Assembly: GCA_038373885.1 (NCBI GenBank)
Contig: JAWZYV010013022.1
Span: 1-64,000 of the forward strand
From: Cheiracanthium punctorium
Taxonomy: Eukaryota; Arthropoda; Arachnida; Araneae; Cheiracanthiidae
DNA: 64,000 nucleotides
Reading direction: 5' to 3'
Below are positions 35,401-46,299 of this stretch, piece after piece (within the stretch, counting starts at the first letter, position 1; the number at the start of each line of letters is the position of its first letter). The notes under the pieces were generated by a model, which worked only from the letters and a program-made list of their open reading frames with translations, made no database searches and was not told the DNA's origin. Position numbers and translations under genes: made by a program.

Positions 35401-35740
35401 ACAAAATTTTGATCATTTCAACAAAAACATTTTGTCCGAGTAGCATTACAGTCAAATTATATCCAAGTGAAAAATATTCAGCAGATTACAATAAATATAA
35501 TTTGGCATCTTTCCGCATTATTTTTCTTTGAAAAGTTTTAGCGCATGGAAACTGAATAGCTGGAAGGTGTTAGTCACTAAATTAATTTAGCTTCTGACAC
35601 ACTTTATTTATTTTTATTAAAAGTTTACACGCCAGGCTTCTGAAAAAAATATAAATGTATTCTAATTTATTTCCTTACTACATATTGACACGCTTGATAT
35701 TAGTGCCGTCATCAAATTTTTATCCTCCGAAAGATAAGCT
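32500..35740. other. AT-rich interval
   Basis: Non-coding. A small inverted pair with GGCAATGTA/TACATTGCC lies at about 33065-33150. A very A/T-rich zone of TTTTTTATAAAT-type short repeats spans 34920-35020. The ORF at 34048-34299 is not recognisable as a protein. Confidence 0.4.
34920..35020. repeat. AT-only degenerate short tandem repeat
   Basis: Irregular iterations of a T-run followed by ATAAATT. Low-complexity slippage DNA. Confidence 0.7.
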
Positions 35741-35749
35741 CTCCAGCAG

Positions 35750-35835
35750 CGCGAAACGCTGCCATTTTCTAAAAAATAATTTCCCAAGAGTGAAAAATAA
35801 TTAATGAAGCGTAAAATATCACCAGTCGATTGCCA
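35750..35835 (+). repeat. Old repeat sharing AATTTCCC...AATTAATGAAGC with 45540-45600
   Basis: AAATAATTTCCCAAGAGTGA and AATAATTAATGAAGCGTAAA match 45543-45600 (AAATAATTTCCCGGGAGTAA and AATAATTAATGAAGCAAGAA). The same phrase may be related to the old local repeats at 25-28 kb. Short and of unknown origin. Confidence 0.45.
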
Positions 35836-35839
35836 CTAT

Positions 35840-37030
35840 AAATTTCTTCCCATAACTCCAGCCACAAAGTTTATCTATTCTAAACCGTGATGTTGTATGG
35901 CGATGCAGTATTCATTATTGCAGATTTTGGTTGGGAGTTTGTTTATCTTGTCTTTTTAAATGTTGAAAACAAACATTGGCGATGTCTCTTTAAACCTTCG
36001 CTAAATTATATGAAGAACGCTTTTCTTTAATAAGCTACAGATAATCAGTATCTTGAAATTCTTATTGAAAACTAATAATGAGGGTTTGGAGTAACGCATG
36101 TAGGAGTAAATGCGTAAATATTATGAAATACAAGACTTATATTGATAGCAAATAATGAGGGTTTATTTTTGCATGAAGGAGTGATTGTGAACTACGAAGC
36201 ATGAGAGTAGGAGTTTCTCAGTTGTATCGAAAAAAATGATTTTTTAATACATGTATCAATTTTAGTAATCTGAAAGAAATTTAAAGTTTCGAAATTCAGA
36301 AGTTTTAATTCATTTGTGCCCACTAATAATGCTAGATTCTCCATATAGAAAAAGTACCAAATGCTACGCTGAACGCCTTGCGCGCAGACCAGAAAATGGT
36401 TAGCTCGAAACATTTTGGTTATAGTTTTTTAGATACAGCTTTTCTCGAAAAAAAAATTCTAATATTTTTTTTTTCTCATTAGAGACGAGACATATTGGTG
36501 TATACCATTCTGATCATAAGTGGTGTAGCCAAGAATGGGAGTGTGGTTGGGGGTCAGACCCTCCCTTCGAAAAGGACATGGGAAAATGGAACTTATCGCT
36601 ATTTTTTTTTAATGGATACATATAAATATGTCGAAGGGTAAATTTTTGTCCCAAAAGAATATCCTGTCTGCAGCACTTGTGATTATAAGAATGAAGGAAG
36701 GTAATTTCCAAGTTTACGACTAACTAGAAGCTTCCTATTCATACTTCACAAATTGTTTTTTTTTTTTTTCTTTCTTAAGTGAACTTATAAAAGATCTATG
36801 TCCAAAAGGCCCGAATTTAGCAAAATACGCGACACAGAAGTTAGATATTTTGTAAAGGGCTATTACTCTAATATTTTTCATTGTAACGTCTTAAATTTTG
36901 TTCTTTAGAGGGCCGTTTTTAATGCTTTTTCCAAGTTTTGGCGAGACATCAGCTTTTTTTTAATGGTTCAACTCTTATATGGATATATGCCTAATATTTT
37001 CTTTCACCTTTTTTCGATTGATTTTTACTA
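35840..37030. other. AT-rich interval
   Basis: Non-coding. A short local repeat AATAATGAGGGTTT occurs at about 36075 and 36150. No gene recognised. Confidence 0.35.
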
Positions 37031-37034
37031 GTAG

Positions 37035-37315
37035 CATCAAAAATACATGTATACCGTATCCCACTAAAATAGATCTTCCCATCTTTTATATTAACATTCT
37101 GAACTGAAAATCATATTTTAAATTTGAACGTTTATGCAGTCCAAGTTTTAACACTTGCACAAAAAGATTTTTTTTTCAAATTCTTTCTTAAGTTTTCAGT
37201 AGTGGCATCAACAGTACCTACATACCGAATTTCACCAAGATAGGTCGTGGTCCCTTTTATATTAGCTCGCCACTCTGAATATCCAGTATTAAATTTTTGA
37301 ACACTTTCACAAAAC
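37035..37315 (+). repeat. Diverged tandem pair, ~165-bp unit (type 1)
   Basis: Two units beginning near 37020 and 37185 share AGTAGxGGCATCAA, ACATACCGAATTTCAC-AAGA, CCTTTTATATTAG and TCTGAA-ATCCA-TATTAAAT, ending GAACACTTTC. A third diverged unit lies at 38370-38490, beyond the type-2 array. Confidence 0.55.
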
Positions 37316-37554
37316 ATATATAATATTTTTAGCACCAGAGTTATATTAATTTCAACCTCGCTTTTTGTGTAGACACGATTTTGGTACAATTTTCGCGTCG
37401 AGTCACTTTTGAAATGTGTTTTCCAGATAACGTGGAGGGGGGGGGGCGTTAATAAAATGTTGAAAGTCGCACAAGGTTTGCAATTTTTGATAAATGATCG
37501 CTAAGCTGGGTGCCAAAATGCGACAATTTATTATAAATATAATTTGAGTATAGT

Positions 37555-37985
37555 TAGAAAACGCCTGACGAATATTGCAAAATAGTTTTAGTAGACGATT
37601 TAAATATAGATTTTTAATTCCGAAGAAGTGTTTTATAGAATAGTGAAAACAAATACGGTATACATAATAGATTATTATACACTTTCCAAATGGTATTTAT
37701 AAAGGTGAAGTGTAGTTTGACTATGCCTGGCGAAAATTGTTAAACAGTTTTGGTAGGCGATTTTAATATAGATTTCTATTCCGAAGAAGTGTTTTAACGA
37801 ACAAAGAAGTAAAACACGATACACTCATAGATTATGATGCTCATTCCAAACAGTATTTAAAATGTCTACGAGATATATTTGGAATATGCCTATAGTTCCA
37901 ATATGCCTGGTGAAGATTTCAAAACAGTATCAATAGGCGTAGGTTAAGATAGATTTGGATTCCAAAGATGTGCTTTATGGTTCAA
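37555..37985 (+). repeat. Tandem array, three 160-180-bp units (type 2)
   Basis: Units start near 37563, 37722 and 37905 with (A)TGCCTGGCGAA-ATTG. They continue with AACAGTTTTGGTAGGCGATT, AATATAGATTT, ATTCCGAAGAAGTGTTTTA, a CGATACAC-ATAGATTAT segment and TTCCAAA-GGTATTTA. Units are diverged, and the last is partial. No coding content. Confidence 0.7.
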
Positions 37986-38179
37986 GAAAGAGGTGATTCC
38001 TATTTTAACGCCCCTACTTTCGCCAACCTAAAAATTCCCCGCCCTTTGGCGAGCATGGAAGTCATGAGTCTCTAGGAGTTCTGCACAAGTTTCAACGATC
38101 CCTAAACAATTACATGAAAACTAAAGTGAACAAATTAGTGATAAACGCACTAGTTAAGGAATTTGAAAGTGTAAACTAG

Positions 38180-38301
38180 AACAATTGATTCAAGCTTGCA
38201 TTAAGCTTACACGCTTGAAATTTTCAAGCTTAATGCAAGTTTATTGACTTGATAAATCAAGCTTGCTGCAAGTTTGATGCAAGTTTGCTGTGCTGTCTGG
38301 G
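38180..38301 (-). mobile_element. Terminal fragment of the CCCAGACAGCACA element
   Basis: On the minus strand it begins CCCAGACAGCACAGCAAACT and matches the right end of the 60627-61631 element over about 120 nt. Both are rich in AAGCTT and CAAGCTTGA motifs. Within it, 38199-38246 folds as a hairpin with GCATTAAGCTT arms. The remainder of the element is absent here. Confidence 0.75.
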
Positions 38302-38369
38302 TTTAAAATCTGTAAAGGTTTCAGATTTTCTTCATTGTTTTTTTCTTTTTAAATGCTTTCAGCAGGTTT

Positions 38370-38490
38370 TTATTACTAACAGAGCAAAAGAACTTACATA
38401 CGAAATTCCATCAAAATAGCTCGCAACTGTTTTTTATATTAGCTACTCTGAAGATCCAATTTTAAATTTGAACACTTCCAAAATTCGAAC
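38370..38490 (+). repeat. Diverged type-1 unit
   Basis: CTTACATACGAAATTCCATC, TTTTATATTAG, CTCTGAAGATCCAATTTTAA and TTTGAACACTTCC match the units at 37035-37315. It shows that the type-1 repeat flanks the type-2 array and the AAGCTT fragment. Confidence 0.5.
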
Positions 38491-38739
38491 GCCTGCAGAA
38501 AATATAACTATTTGTTCAGTGAACTTTCATTTGATATTTGATATGCTTCTATTTTTCAAACCACAGATGTCCTTTTTTTCGACATTAACGTAAAAATAGT
38601 GAGTTAAGGAACATGATGGATAAGATCGTCTAAACAAACTTACATTAATGAAGAGTGAATATAATTTACTTAGAAAAATTTATTTGTCTGGTGTTAGCTC
38701 TAAATTTGCTCATATCAAATCGAGAAAATCTTATTTTTA

Positions 38740-39010
38740 AAATATGTCTTACTTTATTATCACTAAGGACCAAATCCCTCAGACTCGCTACGATCGCTTT
38801 TCGTATTGGGCATTCGGCTCCTAATAAGGCTTATTCGTAAAAAGGCATAATTTTCACAGTCAAAACCCGAAGATTAGATCAGATAGACTGTTACCGAGCT
38901 TTACATTGCTTGGTTCTTGCATGTTCCTTGGAGCACTAAAATTCAAACTTCACAATATTTGCTAAATATCTAAAAGCTATCGAACACCATGCGTATTTAC
39001 CACCCGTTGC
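38740..39010 (-). repeat. Dispersed repeat, inverted partner of 23110-23375
   Basis: Reverse complement shows TTTACGAATAAGCCTTATTA, AGCGTAGCGAGTCTG-like sequence, GGTAACAGTCTATCTGATC, CATGCAAGAACCAAGCAATG, ATTGTGAAGTTTGAA and CGGGTGGTAAATACGC in the same order as the 23-kb copy. The deleted mariner at 39093 lies just beyond. Confidence 0.65.
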
Positions 39011-39092
39011 GGTATATCATAATTGAGATTGACGTATGCGTATAGTTTATTATCATTTCTATTCAAGTTTGAAATAAAGCAGTACTACATAT

Positions 39093-39678
39093 CAGGTTGT
39101 AACGAAAGTTTTCCGCCAGATTTGCTTGAGTCAGCTCACGCGGTACCCAGCTATTGACCATATATGCCAAGTTTATACGATGCTGAGCGCGACTAATGGA
39201 CATGGCACTAAAATCTGATTCTTTTAACTAGCTCTCGAGGGGATGAATATTTTATGTTCTTCCACAAATTCTGGTAGGCGGGCCTCATCAGCATCAGTAG
39301 GATGACCAGAGCGCTCTGCTTCTTTAATATCCTAGTCCTCGTTTTTGAACTTTCGATACCAAATCTTCACAGTTTCATATGATACAACAGTAGTACCTTA
39401 ATCTGTAAACATAATTCAGTGTCATTCTGTAGCTGAGACTTTTTGCGACAGAACTGAGAGTAAATGATGGATCAATCTGGTAACGTGATAGTTCCATTTC
39501 AGACACCTTATACTTAATCATAACGATATTGTTTTACAGATTTCACAACACAGTGCTCTAAAACAAGTCTTTTCTTTCAAATAACAAAAATCGTTTTACA
39601 AAATATTGGCAAAGACACCAACGCGAACTGCTTGTGCAGGCAGTACTTGGAGTGGCGGAAAACTTTCGTTACAACCTA
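39093..39678 (-). mobile_element. Internally deleted mariner-like element (second family)
   Basis: Left end CAGGTTGTAACGAAAGTTTT with CCGCCA, right end reversed TAGGTTGTAACGAAAGTTTT with CCGCCA: near-perfect 26-nt TIRs. Flanks are AT-rich and a TA duplication is not clean. Inside, on the minus strand, an N-terminal transposase fragment survives while the catalytic part is gone. The TIRs differ from those at 17172-17805, so this is another family. Confidence 0.85.
39170..39500 (-). pseudogene. Mariner transposase N-terminal (HTH) remnant
   Basis: On the minus strand, with frameshifts and stops, one reads VKIWYRKFKNED, IKEAERSGHPTDADEARLPE and FVEEHK...SRELVKRIRF. These are mariner hallmarks: the WxxxFKxGxxxxxDxxRSGRP linker between the two HTH motifs. 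All catalytic aspartates are missing. The reading ends near the left TIR because of internal deletion. Confidence 0.75.
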
Positions 39679-39679
39679 A

Positions 39680-40790
39680 TACGTTTTCTTTGCTAAGAAA
39701 TACGATACAACTGAGAAATCTTTCCCTTAATGTCAATTTTCATTATTTGGCTATTTACATATATGCATGCATAATCGATAATCATTTCCCGTGTAAGGTT
39801 TCAATGAAATAGTTCTTCATGTATTCCAATACACAATCCTTTGCCGATTGACGTATTAAACACCGCACAATATTTCATCTCACCACGCTGACGAATATCG
39901 AAGCTGTACTTAAACTGCTATAATGGCATAGTTAACGCCGCCAAGTGTTTCCATTCGGTAATGGGTGGCAAATACCCAAGCTGTATCTAATTAGTATTTG
40001 TACAGTCCGCATTTGAATTAATTTTCAAGATAGTGGGTGCTAACAATTTGGAACACACTCGTTTTAGATTTACCCTGCTTGATAGCCTTTTACCAGATCG
40101 TACCTGATACCAAAATGGCGATTTTTAAATCAGTTACAATTAATTGTTTTAAATTGAAAAAACGGATAATCTGTAATTTTAAACTCCTGTTATCTAAAAA
40201 AAAAAAAAAATACTCGCTATTTGAAAATTTTGAGGTTTCAGTAACACCTTTTGACTTATTTATTTCTCATTTTTTTTAATTTGGCTTAAAAGTGAGGTAA
40301 TTATACATCATGCTTGTCAATTTTACGCGATTCTACATTCTTATAGTAGCTTTGTTGCAAAGTCATGAATGGTTTTAAGCAGGCGAAAATTTCCAAAACT
40401 GGCAACCATGCAGCTCATTTTTCAGTTTATAATTACTATCTTTTAAAATAATTTGAATTTCGAAATTTAAATCAGCGAAATGGCTTCACCGGAATTTTTA
40501 CGATCTGGGGACACCTTCGACGAAAATCAACTACGCACGGTTTCGGGGAAGATAGCGTGACAAGCTCTTGACCTCGGCAGCGGGAGTTACTTCTTTTTAG
40601 AATAGAGAAATACAAAATGTGAGCCCCTTGGAATTTTGCGCTACAGGCCCAGTGCTGCTTAAATCCGGCACTGCACAGTCTGCGTGACTTTCTCCAATTT
40701 TCGAAGATGCCAGCAAAAAAGGGTAAATTTTTTATTTCAACTACATTCTAGCCACCTCCATATTTCACGTGCACAGTTACTATTAATGTA
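39680..40790. other. AT-rich interval
   Basis: No gene recognised. About 40480-40710 is richer in G+C and unique, without ORF or repeat signature. Confidence 0.35.
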
Positions 40791-40794
40791 AACG

Positions 40795-40908
40795 GTTCCT
40801 CAGAGGCACAACCGAGAGAAGTTGCTATCTTCCCAAGTGCTAACTGAGGTCGCTGCCGCTTCACTTCCGGTGTTCTTTTTGGGAACCGAGCTTAGCAGCT
40901 AGGCCAGG
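40795..40908 (-). mobile_element. 5S-rRNA-derived SINE, head-only fragment, copy c
   Basis: On the minus strand: CTAAGCTCGGTTCCC, AGAACACCGGAAGTGAAGC, GGCAGCGACCTCAGTTAGCA, CTTGGGAAGATAGCAAC. This follows 5S rRNA landmarks (TCGGTTC, ATCACCGAAGTTAAGC, TAGTACTTGGATGGGTGACC) in order. The body beyond the head decays quickly. Confidence 0.7.
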
Positions 40909-40914
40909 AAGCAC

Positions 40915-42420
40915 GAAACATTAAATTTACTATTATAAATCGTTAAATTTATCATTGGATAAGTTTATATTTGGACAATTTTTTTTTTTGAAAAATGCGT
41001 AAAATATCGTCAAGATGGCTTCATATTTGATGAAAAGAATTTCCTTGTCTACGTTAAGCAGTGTATCACTAAAATTCGGAAAGCTCCAAGAACCTTGATC
41101 GAATTTAGAGGGAGGCACTCTAGCTAATTTTACAAGAGTGTTTTCTCAGAAAAACTGCTTTTTTAATTGAGCAACCGAAAAAAGCTCGATTTGAGAATTT
41201 AAAAATGCTTTTTAATTAATTAAGTTTAACTGATTGTCATTCACACTTTCATATTTTAAGATGTTATTAATTATTATTTTGTTGTTTGTTTGTTTATGAA
41301 ACTTTGATTAAAAAGATGTACTATTAACTTACATATACATCATATTTATTACAAAAAAAAATAATAAATTTATTTGAAAACATATCAGTGCATAACTCTT
41401 TTCAGATAAAGCGGATAAAGACACATTTTATTTTAAATTATCCCATGTATTCAGTTTTTAGATTAAATCCGAACTATTGAAATCATACTTAATAACATAC
41501 AGAAAATATTTTTTAAATGTTTCATCATCATGTTTGCATATTCCTCTTTTTACTCTTAAACGAATATTTGCTTTGTTCAAAACTACCAACTGCAATAAAT
41601 TCAAATCTGAAAAAAAAAAAAATAAAAAAAAAAATTCTTGTATTTTTTTTTCAAAGTGTCATTTCATTTTCTAAATACCACCTTCAACTTCTGGATATAA
41701 AATTATCTCTAATATGAATTTATATCCTTTCTAATGCTAGCTGATGGACTTTAATTCCGCCTGTTTAAAAAGTAATGTTTCTCGAGAAAAAATAATAAAG
41801 CAATCAAACTACTAAACTTTTTTTTTAATAATTGCATAAAATGAGGGATGAACGCAAGGTTAAAAAAAAGGCTCATCCACAAAAAGAGAATCCGTATGTA
41901 TATTTGCCTTGGGATTTAAGACACGGATTTAAAAATGTGTGTTTGTGATGGTTATTAGAAAAGATGAAACGAAAAATATTTTTAAAAATATTTTATAGGG
42001 AAAATATTTTAAATATTTTATATTATTTCATAATGAGACACTAGCTTTGAGACATAATTTTAATTTATTTGCTATTTTTAAAGAGAGAATTAATAGTAAA
42101 TACTAAAATATTTTGATTAATGTTGTCGTCTCCATATTTTGTTTTAATTACTGTAATTCTGAAAAAAATATTTAACGGAATTGCAGTATGGAGCCAACGA
42201 TTAGTCACAAGTAATAACAATGTAATACTTGACAAATTTTCATCACATAACTGAGAAATTCACACTCTGATTTGTAGATTATGCTTTACGACTTTCAGAA
42301 TGGAAACACCTTAATCTGTAACAAGCACATTCAGCGAAAAATTGCTGTTAAAAGGAATTATTAGTTTGAAATAATTGCAAAATAGCACACTAAAAAAGGT
42401 ACTTAGAAAGACGATTGTTA
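40915..42420. other. AT-rich interval, nothing recognised
   Basis: Several poly-A/poly-T tracts, for example around 41610-41650. ORFs here are short and AT-driven. Confidence 0.4.
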
Positions 42421-42423
42421 CTA

Positions 42424-42610
42424 CAGTGGTCGCCGCTTAGTTGGATCACGTTCGTGCCATCGATTTTCGATCCAATGAAACGGCTGATTCGAAAATTCGG
42501 CGGTTTTGATTGAGGCTTCAAGAAGAGCGATTCCGCTCCGCTTTCTGCGATTCGGTTCGATAAAGCGGGTGATCCAATTAACGATTGATCCAATTAAGCG
42601 GCGGCTACTG
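42424..42610. mobile_element. Pogo/Tigger-like MITE, 187 bp
   Basis: Left end CAGTGGTCGCCGCTTAGTTG with GATCA, right end reversed CAGTAGCCGCCGCTTAATTG with GATCA; both flanks are TA, the expected target duplication. The CAGT...CGCTTA terminus resembles pogo-type elements. Interior has TCCAATGAAACGG/GATTCGGTTCGATAAAGC palindromic traces. No transposase. Confidence 0.8.
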
Positions 42611-42614
42611 TACT

Positions 42615-44270
42615 AATGATCTACCCTTCTTCAGATGCAAAGAAGTTCCACTATCCACATCTGAAAAATTTATAACTAATGTACTGTGGATTGTGGTACG
42701 CTCGGAAACAAAGCCCTCGCTCTATAGTTCGCTGACGAATCGACGAATAACGAATGACGAATCGAAGTCCATAACGCATTGTATCAAAGTCCGCAACTCA
42801 AGGCACATGATTCATCCTGAAATCTACAGTGCCTCCTAGAATTCAGCTGGCACTCTAGGAGGACTAGTGCGGTGAACATGCGATTGCCGCTGGAAAATGT
42901 GTACATTTTATCTGGATGGATAGCACCTGCGGCAATAACACTCAATGTCTTACGGTTAATGACAGCTTTCCCCTCACACTACCTTCAACATCTTCAGTTA
43001 TGAATGCTTAAAATTACCGTACAATAAAATTACAGTTTGATGACAACTCGTCAAATAGAGGAGATAAATGCAAAAATTGCCGAAAATCGCCTTACATCAT
43101 AAAATAAACTGAATTGCGCTAAGAACACATTCCACTGCTGTAGACACATCTGCCTTTTCGAACGGTGCCCAGGAACACAAAGAGGAGGTGGGTCTACGAT
43201 GCTCCCAAAAGATTGCTTAGTATTCCAATTAAAAGAGTGTAAAACCAAAATTACAGACAAGACGCCTTAACATTAGAGGTTCAGAGATATTTTGCAGGAT
43301 TTACCGTCTAACGAAAGTTCATATTTCCATAAAATCCATTACAAACCATCTCAGTGGAATATGGCATAAATCTTATGCAACTTCATATTAAAAATATACT
43401 GATTGGGCAATTTTAAGGTCTAACGTTCTGCAATGTGTCATAACGAAATAAGTTGTCTTCACGTGTATCTGGGCGGTTCAAGGATGGATTACGGTGCTGT
43501 TGCAGAAGCCAGGAATCTACAGTGACATTTTTTTTTTCTTGCAGCCCTGCTGAGTATCATCTTTGATAAAGAAGTGATTCAATCGGAATAGCACAGAAAC
43601 ACTTGGTTTACGACCTTTTTTTGTTTACAAGGCTGATGTTTTTCTCTGCCTCAATGTCTGCAAAAGTGCCTGTATCTTCTATATTTCATCACACTAAAAA
43701 TACAATCATTGAATGCAGTTTTATGATTTATCAGCTGAAATCGCGAAGACATAAAATGTCCAGTGAACTCCACCTCACTGAGGAGTCCTAAGTAAGGACA
43801 CTGCAGACAGTCCACCAAAAATGGTGCATCAATTCTTCAACCACTAGGCGAAACTGTGCCGTTTCATTCAATAAAATTGTATATAAACTTATATATAAGA
43901 CTATATATGTTATTATGAAGGTGACATCTTAACAAGAACTAGGTGGCAGAAATTCTCATAAACCATGATTTGATCTTCTGCAATATGTATCAGATAACCC
44001 TAGAATCGCAGCTGTTTCTTCTTTTCACCTGTCTATGGATCATGATTGTCTTGTTTAGCACCATTATAGAATTGTAGTTTGTTCCGCAACTGCTGGACAC
44101 TCTTTACTTCCAATGATGAAACATAAATTGCATCGAACCCGGCGTCTAGCCCTTTTCTGTTATAAGTGCTTGCGTTAAAAGTGACAGGCGAGAGAACGTA
44201 TGAACCACCGCTGAATGTTTTTTGTTGTGCTCTTTCCGTTTTCGTTTCTGTACGTTCCGTTTCGTTTCTG
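42615..44270. other. Mixed unique interval
   Basis: Somewhat richer in G+C than the window average at 42620-42970 and 43040-43270, but without a recognisable protein. A short hairpin CCTCCTAGA...TCTAGGAGG lies at about 42832-42862. The minus-strand ORF at 43051-43260 is unassigned and probably chance. Confidence 0.35.
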
Positions 44271-44279
44271 TATTTGTCC

Positions 44280-44640
44280 TGCAGTGGTCTAGTTACTAAA
44301 CTGCTTTCTAGCAAGAACACGGAAAGTGAAGCAGCAGCCGGCTTGGCTAGTGCTTGGGAGGGTGAATTCCTCTCTCGGCTGGACTGCTGTGGGACTGTGT
44401 ACTCTAATGGGAACTCATGCACGTAAAATACGACATGGCTCCAATGTCCTCCATGTTCAAACGATACTTCTGGTGTTGCCGATTTCAGGTGGTGGTTGGT
44501 CAATTATCTGGAGTTGGTTCAAAATTAGGGACCAACAAAAAGAAGTTCAACCCCCTTGGAGGCAATGACACCTATTTCCATGAGCAGCGCAATGGTCTAT
44601 CCATAGACACGAGAACAACAGCAACAAGGTACAACTGTAT
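44280..44640 (+). mobile_element. 5S-rRNA-derived SINE, copy d
   Basis: Head: AGAACACGGAAAGTGAAGCA, GCAGCCGGCTTGGCTAGTGC, TTGGGAGGGTGAAT, the intermediate element and C box region of 5S rRNA in order. Body: CTGTGGGACTGTG, CTCCAATGTCCTCCATGTTC, AAACGATACTTCTGG, GGAGTTGGTTCAAAATTAGG, GACCAAC, ending ACACGAGAACAACAGCAACA. Best match to copy a. The longest ORF of the window (156 codons, minus, 44033-44503) and several plus ORFs are products of this element. Confidence 0.8.
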
Positions 44641-44644
44641 TTGC

Positions 44645-46295
44645 TTGCTATTGTAAAATTTAAAAAAACAGTAATAAAAATAAAAAGGTCTAGGAATGTC
44701 CGTCCCGATGCTCTGCTACGAAGTAGGCACATTCAAATTTTACATCTTGTTTCATTTATAAGCGAATGCATGAACGCAACCATGCAAGCGATATGTGAAC
44801 GAGTCCAAAGACAAAATAGGGGTGAGGATACAAAACGGAGGCAATGTTTGTACGTTTAGCATAGTTTCGGAGCTACAGGAAAACGATAGCCACAATTAGC
44901 AATTTTGTCTTCCATAAAAGGAAATTAATAATTATTGTTCACTACTTAAAAATTGCTTTTCTTCACTTTTCGATCTTGGTGCAGAGCAAATAGCTCTTCG
45001 GATCTTTATACCCATGGCCCTTCTGCGTTTGAACTCGTTCTTATTGTAGCTAGGCGCAATTAAAGTGAAGGAACAGTATGCATGCAATAACATTATTTAA
45101 TATAAATAAATATATGATTATTAAAAACAAACATCATTTTATTAACTTTCGCGTACATACACATTTTTTTAAAGCGTCTGGCGAAACATTTCTCAAAACA
45201 TTGTTTAATCATAAATGTTTTGTTTAAATAATGTCCACAAATAAATGTTCTCGAACATAAAAATTACTAAAACGGAGCGTATACAACCATCGCTGTTATC
45301 ATTATTTTTTTTCTGTGGAGTCATTATATTCACTCTACTCTCATTTATCTGCAGCAATAGTTTCTTCTCAAAGAAGCTAAAAAATTATTCCTACCCAGTA
45401 TTCTTTTTCTTTACGAACCCTCTCCTCTACTTTATGAAGTCTACGCTGCACGTAGGAGCATGAAGTTGTCACCTAGCGCTGCTTTATATCCCCCTTAATA
45501 TGTTTTCCGCGGTGGCTTTTAACGCCACCTATTTCACAAAAAAAAATAATTTCCCGGGAGTAAGAAATAATTAATGAAGCAAGAAAAATAACTTTAGTGG
45601 TGAAAAGGTCTACATAAATTGCGCGATGCTAGCATGATAAAAATTCATCTAACGGGGCCGAGGGATTTAAAAGAGAAGATCTAAATGTGTGAGTATGTGT
45701 CTGATGATGATTAGAAAGTATGAAGCAGAAAACACCATTCCAGCAAAAAAAAAAAAAAATAATAATAATAATAAATTTTCAAGGCGGCTGCATTTTAAAT
45801 TTTAATTTGCTGAATGGTTGTAAACATATTTATTATAGGAATAGCGCTTCTATTTAATATTACATATTAAAAGGAGAGTAACTAATATTTATTGTGACAT
45901 ATAAATTATTTGGAGTATCTCGATTAATAACGAATAATGATTTGTTCGTTGAATATAAAGTAGAATAAAAATGCAGTGTCATAAATATAGTCCTTTGCAA
46001 AAATTAAGGAAAAATTCCCAAAATAGCGATAAATCACTCAAAAATAAGCCAGTTTTTATGAAATTGGAATACGGTGAAAAAATAGAAGTTGCAGTGTAAA
46101 GTTGCAATATCCAAATTAATGGCGTTGCAACCAGAATAACTAATTTGATAGGAGCAGACAAATGCATGTTTAGGATCAAGCATGCAATTTTTGCTGTGGC
46201 TGAAGGGTAAGAAATCAGAGATAACCAATACGTAACAATGACTTCCAGCTATTATTTGCCGGAAGAAATGTGATTGACAGATATTAGAGAACTAG
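44645..46295. other. AT-rich interval with an old repeat and (AAT)n
   Basis: Non-coding. Holds the partner of the 35750 repeat at 45540-45600 and a poly-A/(AAT)n tract at 45744-45775. No gene recognised. Confidence 0.4.
45540..45600 (+). repeat. Old repeat, partner of 35750-35835
   Basis: AAATAATTTCCCGGGAGTAA and AATAATTAATGAAGCAAGAA match the 35.8-kb copy in direct orientation. Confidence 0.45.
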
Positions 46296-46299
46296 AGTT

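Noticed and set aside
37500..37985. CRISPR-like array
   Set aside because: Units of 160-180 bp are diverged throughout without short conserved repeats and unique spacers, and the DNA is eukaryotic.
44033..44503. Longest ORF of the window, 156 codons, minus strand
   Set aside because: It lies largely antisense to the 5S-derived SINE at 44280-44640; its frame comes from repeat sequence and contains no known motif.
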